Assembly: GCA_003518205.1 (NCBI GenBank)
Contig: DOZC01000032.1
Coordinates: 1-8,051 of the forward strand
Source: Minisyncoccota bacterium
GTDB lineage: Bacteria > Patescibacteriota > Microgenomatia > UBA1400 > PJMF01
DNA: 8,051 nt
Direction: 5' to 3'
How positions within the stretch are numbered: the stretch's first letter is position 1; each line of letters starts with the position of its first letter. A program made the translations under genes and the position numbers. Positions 5,988 to 8,051 of this stretch are shown here, piece by piece. The notes under the pieces are model-generated. The model was not told the origin of the DNA. It was given only the letters and a program-made list of their open reading frames with translations, and did no database searches.

Positions 5988-6764
5988 GTGCCAAGTCTAA
6001 ACTCTGTTTCAACTATCAGTCAATCTGAGCTAAATTCGGAACCAGCCATTGAATTAAGCCACGTCTCCAAACTGTTTCGGCGTCAAAAACAGCGCACAGT
6101 TAAGGAATTATTGCCGGCTTTATTCGGTGGGCAAAGTGCAGTTGAAAGCTTTTGGGCTCTCAATGATATTAGTTTAACTATTCAAAAGGGCGAGACCATC
6201 GGTATTATTGGTCCAAATGGCTCTGGAAAAAGCACTTTATTAAAATTGATTGCCGGAGTGAGCCAGCCCACCAAGGGAACAATAAAAATTCATGGTCGCA
6301 TTGCTCCTTTAATAGAACTAGGAGCCGGATTTCATCCCGAACTTACTGGACGGGAAAATGTTTTTTTGAATGGAGTGATTTTGGGCATGACTAGGGCTGA
6401 AGTAGAAGCTAAGTTCAAAACAATTGTGGATTTTGCCGAGCTCTGGGATTTTATTGATGAGCCAGTCAAACATTATAGTAGCGGCATGTATTTGAGGCTA
6501 GCTTTTTCTGTGGCAGTGAACACAAACCCAGAAATATTACTCATCGATGAAATTTTGGCTGTTGGAGATGAGGCTTTTCAAAATAAGTGTTTTAACAGAC
6601 TCAAGGAATTTAAACATTCTGGCAAAACGATTATTTATGTTTCTCATAATCGAAAATCGATTGTTGAGTTTTGCACTAGAGTTGTCTATATTAACAAATC
6701 GCACCTGGAAAAAACCGGTTTGCCCAGCGAAGTTTGTCAGTATTACTCTGAAACTGAAGCATGA
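5988..6764 (+). CDS. wzt: ABC transporter ATPase for polysaccharide export, Wzt-like (short form)
   Basis: A 258-residue nucleotide-binding protein that would power the Wzm-like permease. Seen: Walker [10 protein letters not shown] (75-83); [17 protein letters not shown] (108-124), where Glu110 takes the Q-loop place as usual in the Wzt/TagH group; signature [14 protein letters not shown] (163-176); Walker B ILLIDE (183-188); D-loop AVGDEAF; and switch His220 in VSHN. All catalytic parts are present. The protein stops about 38 residues after the switch His, so it lacks the C-terminal carbohydrate-binding domain of O8/O9a-type Wzt. Export therefore need not depend on a capped polymer end. GTG 5988 is the only start: a TAG lies four codons upstream and no ATG, GTG or TTG follows soon. 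The first 18 residues, rich in Ser and Asn, precede the domain. The stop overlaps an ATG at 6761. Confidence 0.94.
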   Translation: MPSLNSVSTISQSELNSEPAIELSHVSKLFRRQKQRTVKELLPALFGGQSAVESFWALNDISLTIQKGETIGIIGPNGSGKSTLLKLIAGVSQPTKGTIKIHGRIAPLIELGAGFHPELTGRENVFLNGVILGMTRAEVEAKFKTIVDFAELWDFIDEPVKHYSSGMYLRLAFSVAVNTNPEILLIDEILAVGDEAFQNKCFNRLKEFKHSGKTIIYVSHNRKSIVEFCTRVVYINKSHLEKTGLPSEVCQYYSETEA

Positions 6765-6802
6765 ATGAGCTTGATTTTTTGGAAAAACAGAAATTTTTAT
6801 GA
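6761..6802 (+). other. Possible 13-codon linking ORF between the ATPase and the last glycosyltransferase
   Basis: ATG 6761 overlaps the ATPase stop as ATGA. It reads [13 protein letters not shown], and its TGA (6800-6802) overlaps the next ATG (6799) as another ATGA. This could pass ribosomes by termination-reinitiation from the ATPase to the glycosyltransferase, which has no Shine-Dalgarno at a normal distance. A peptide this short could arise by chance, and no product function is implied. A competing frame from ATG 6765 runs 17 codons to a TGA at 6816-6818. Confidence 0.22.
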
Positions 6803-8051
6803 AGTCTCAAATCGCTGATTTAACTTACGCTAAAATTTTTCTTTCCACCATAACTTTTAAAACTTGGCAGAAATTTTGCGATGGTCGCAGTCATTTTAAA
6901 ATTAGTTCTCAAACTAATATTAAAATAAAATCCAGGCCTCCAACTCAAAAAGATCTAAAAAAATATATTATTCCGGCGAAAACTTTTCAAACCTGGTTGA
7001 AAACTTATAAGCTGAGAACCAAAATAAGCAATTTTCTTACCGGCAAACTTAAAACAATTTTAATTAGGTATGTGCCGAAATCAACTAGATTGCAACTCAA
7101 AAAAAGCTTGAATATCTTGACTTGCTTTTCAGATTCTGGTGTCAGCACCATGATTGCTTTGGAATGGCAAACCTGGATGCAACGACGCCAAAATGGGAGT
7201 CTAGATATTATTATTTTTGGAATTACTTCCTTCGATTATAGATTTCAAAGACCGCAGCAACTAGCATATGCTCTGGCAAACTTGGGGCATCGAATTTTTT
7301 ATATTGAATCAGAATTTAATTTTGTTGGCAACCAGTCAAGATCAGGAGTTCAAATTAGAAAGGAAGCCAAAAACATTTTTGTTGTTAAATTATCTGCCTT
7401 GGAAAATTATTTTATTTATAAGGATTTCCCAACAGTTCAGGGTAGGGCAATTCTTTTTAAAAGCCTGAAAAAACTTTTCAAGCTGGCCAGAATTATTAAT
7501 CCAGTTGCAAAAATTGATCATCCGTTTTGGGGCTCAATTGCCCAAAGCTTAAAAATGCCCTTAATTTACGACGCTATGGATCTACATTCAGGTTTTCCCG
7601 AAACTGGAAAGTCGATTGAAAAATATGAGCGCGAATTAACCAGTGTTTCTGATTTAATTCTAACCAGTTCTGATTATATTCAAAAAGAGTTTTTAAAATT
7701 TAAACAAAAATCACTAATGGTGCGAAATGCTGGAGATTTTTACCACTTTTCAAAAGCTAAAAATAAAATGGTAAAACCAATTGACCTAATGGAGTTTTCT
7801 GGAAAAATTATTGGCTATTATGGGGCTATTTCAGATTGGATGGACGATAAAATTATTAAACAGCTTGCCATCAATTGTCCCGACGTTGAAATCGTGATTA
7901 TTGGCAGAGTTCAAAATCAAAAGCTTGTAGAATTGGCTCAAGTTTATTTAAATATTCATTTATTAGGAGAAAAACCCTATCAGGAATTACCAAATTATTT
8001 AAGTTATTTTGATGTTTGCTTAATACCTTTTAAGATTACAAATTTAATTAA
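6799..8051 (+). CDS. GT4-like glycosyltransferase with basic N-terminal extension (3' end outside window)
   Basis: The frame is open from ATG 6799 to the right edge: 417 codons, no stop reached. From about residue 135 it matches a GT-B glycosyltransferase group: DIIIFGITSFDYRFQRPQQLA (135-155) with its Arg-Phe-Gln-Arg-Pro acceptor-side motif; HPFWGSIAQSL (241-251); YDAMDLHSGF (257-266); SDLILTSSDYI (284-294); VRNAGDFYHF (308-317); and IGYYGAISDW (338-347), which opens the donor domain. The E-x7-E region would lie beyond the edge. Probable role: a cytoplasmic sugar transferase acting on the exported glycan. Residues 1-130 are Lys-rich, match no domain I recognise, and contain two similar pieces, TFKTWQKF (19-26) and TFQTWLKT (62-69). 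ATG 6799 is the first in-frame start after a TGA at 6772; a later start such as ATG at residue 118 cannot be excluded. Confidence 0.85.
   Translation, partial: MKSQIADLTYAKIFLSTITFKTWQKFCDGRSHFKISSQTNIKIKSRPPTQKDLKKYIIPAKTFQTWLKTYKLRTKISNFLTGKLKTILIRYVPKSTRLQLKKSLNILTCFSDSGVSTMIALEWQTWMQRRQNGSLDIIIFGITSFDYRFQRPQQLAYALANLGHRIFYIESEFNFVGNQSRSGVQIRKEAKNIFVVKLSALENYFIYKDFPTVQGRAILFKSLKKLFKLARIINPVAKIDHPFWGSIAQSLKMPLIYDAMDLHSGFPETGKSIEKYERELTSVSDLILTSSDYIQKEFLKFKQKSLMVRNAGDFYHFSKAKNKMVKPIDLMEFSGKIIGYYGAISDWMDDKIIKQLAINCPDVEIVIIGRVQNQKLVELAQVYLNIHLLGEKPYQELPNYLSYFDVCLIPFKITNLI

Noticed and set aside
6765..6818. Stop-codon readthrough or TGA recoding after the ATPase (17 in-frame codons after the TGA, from ATG 6765 to the TGA at 6816-6818)
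   Set aside because: The eight main reading frames contain no internal TGA, Wzt is complete at the TGA, and the extension has no recognisable content.
7268..7468. Short frame inside the last glycosyltransferase
   Set aside because: Lies in another frame of the long open GT4-like gene, whose motifs continue through this region without a break.
1..8051. Defence system, CRISPR array, phage or transposon content
   Set aside because: No repeats with spacers, transposase, integrase, nuclease or inverted-repeat ends were seen; all genes fit polysaccharide synthesis and export.

Overview
This window is the interior of a surface-polysaccharide (O-antigen or capsule-like) biosynthesis and export cluster. 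All eight genes are on the + strand, and gaps between them are 0-50 bases. In order they are: the C-terminal end of a GT4 glycosyltransferase (truncated by the left edge); a large membrane protein of the PTPS-related/GT-C-like type; a PIG-V-like GT-C mannosyltransferase candidate; a GalE-like NAD-dependent sugar epimerase; an ABC-2 permease (Wzm type); a second SDR sugar epimerase/dehydratase; the matching ABC ATPase (Wzt type, short form); and a second GT4-like glycosyltransferase running off the right edge.

The likely source is an AT-rich bacterium with a compact genome. The tight packing, the PTPS-related membrane protein beside a PIG-V-like protein, and start codons placed directly behind -10 boxes suggest Patescibacteria/CPR (for example a Microgenomates-like lineage). 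This is inference: no rRNA or other taxonomic marker is present. The standard genetic code fits, because every gene reads without internal TGA and TGA ends two of them.

The left half (2-3230) looks like one translationally coupled block: an ATGA overlap at 340-343, then a 13-base overlap at 2004-2016. The epimerase at 3246 has a Shine-Dalgarno-like AAGGA. From 4200 onward the arrangement changes. The genes at 5029 and 5988 lack a convincing Shine-Dalgarno, and each has a sigma70-like promoter whose predicted +1 falls on the first base of the start codon. The gene at 4200 shows a weaker version of the same layout. These genes are therefore probably transcribed, at least in part, as leaderless mRNAs.

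Working model: the two SDR enzymes supply NDP-sugars. The cytoplasmic GT4 enzymes build a lipid-linked glycan on the inner face of the membrane. Wzm and Wzt export it using ATP. The two polytopic GT-C-like proteins probably add sugars from polyprenyl-phosphate donors on the outer face. Sugar identities cannot be read from the sequence. No tRNA, rRNA, CRISPR array, insertion sequence or intergenic stretch over 300 bases was seen. I regard the window as a recognisable type of locus rather than a new system. The points most worth checking are the leaderless promoters and the unexplained N-terminal extension of the last glycosyltransferase.
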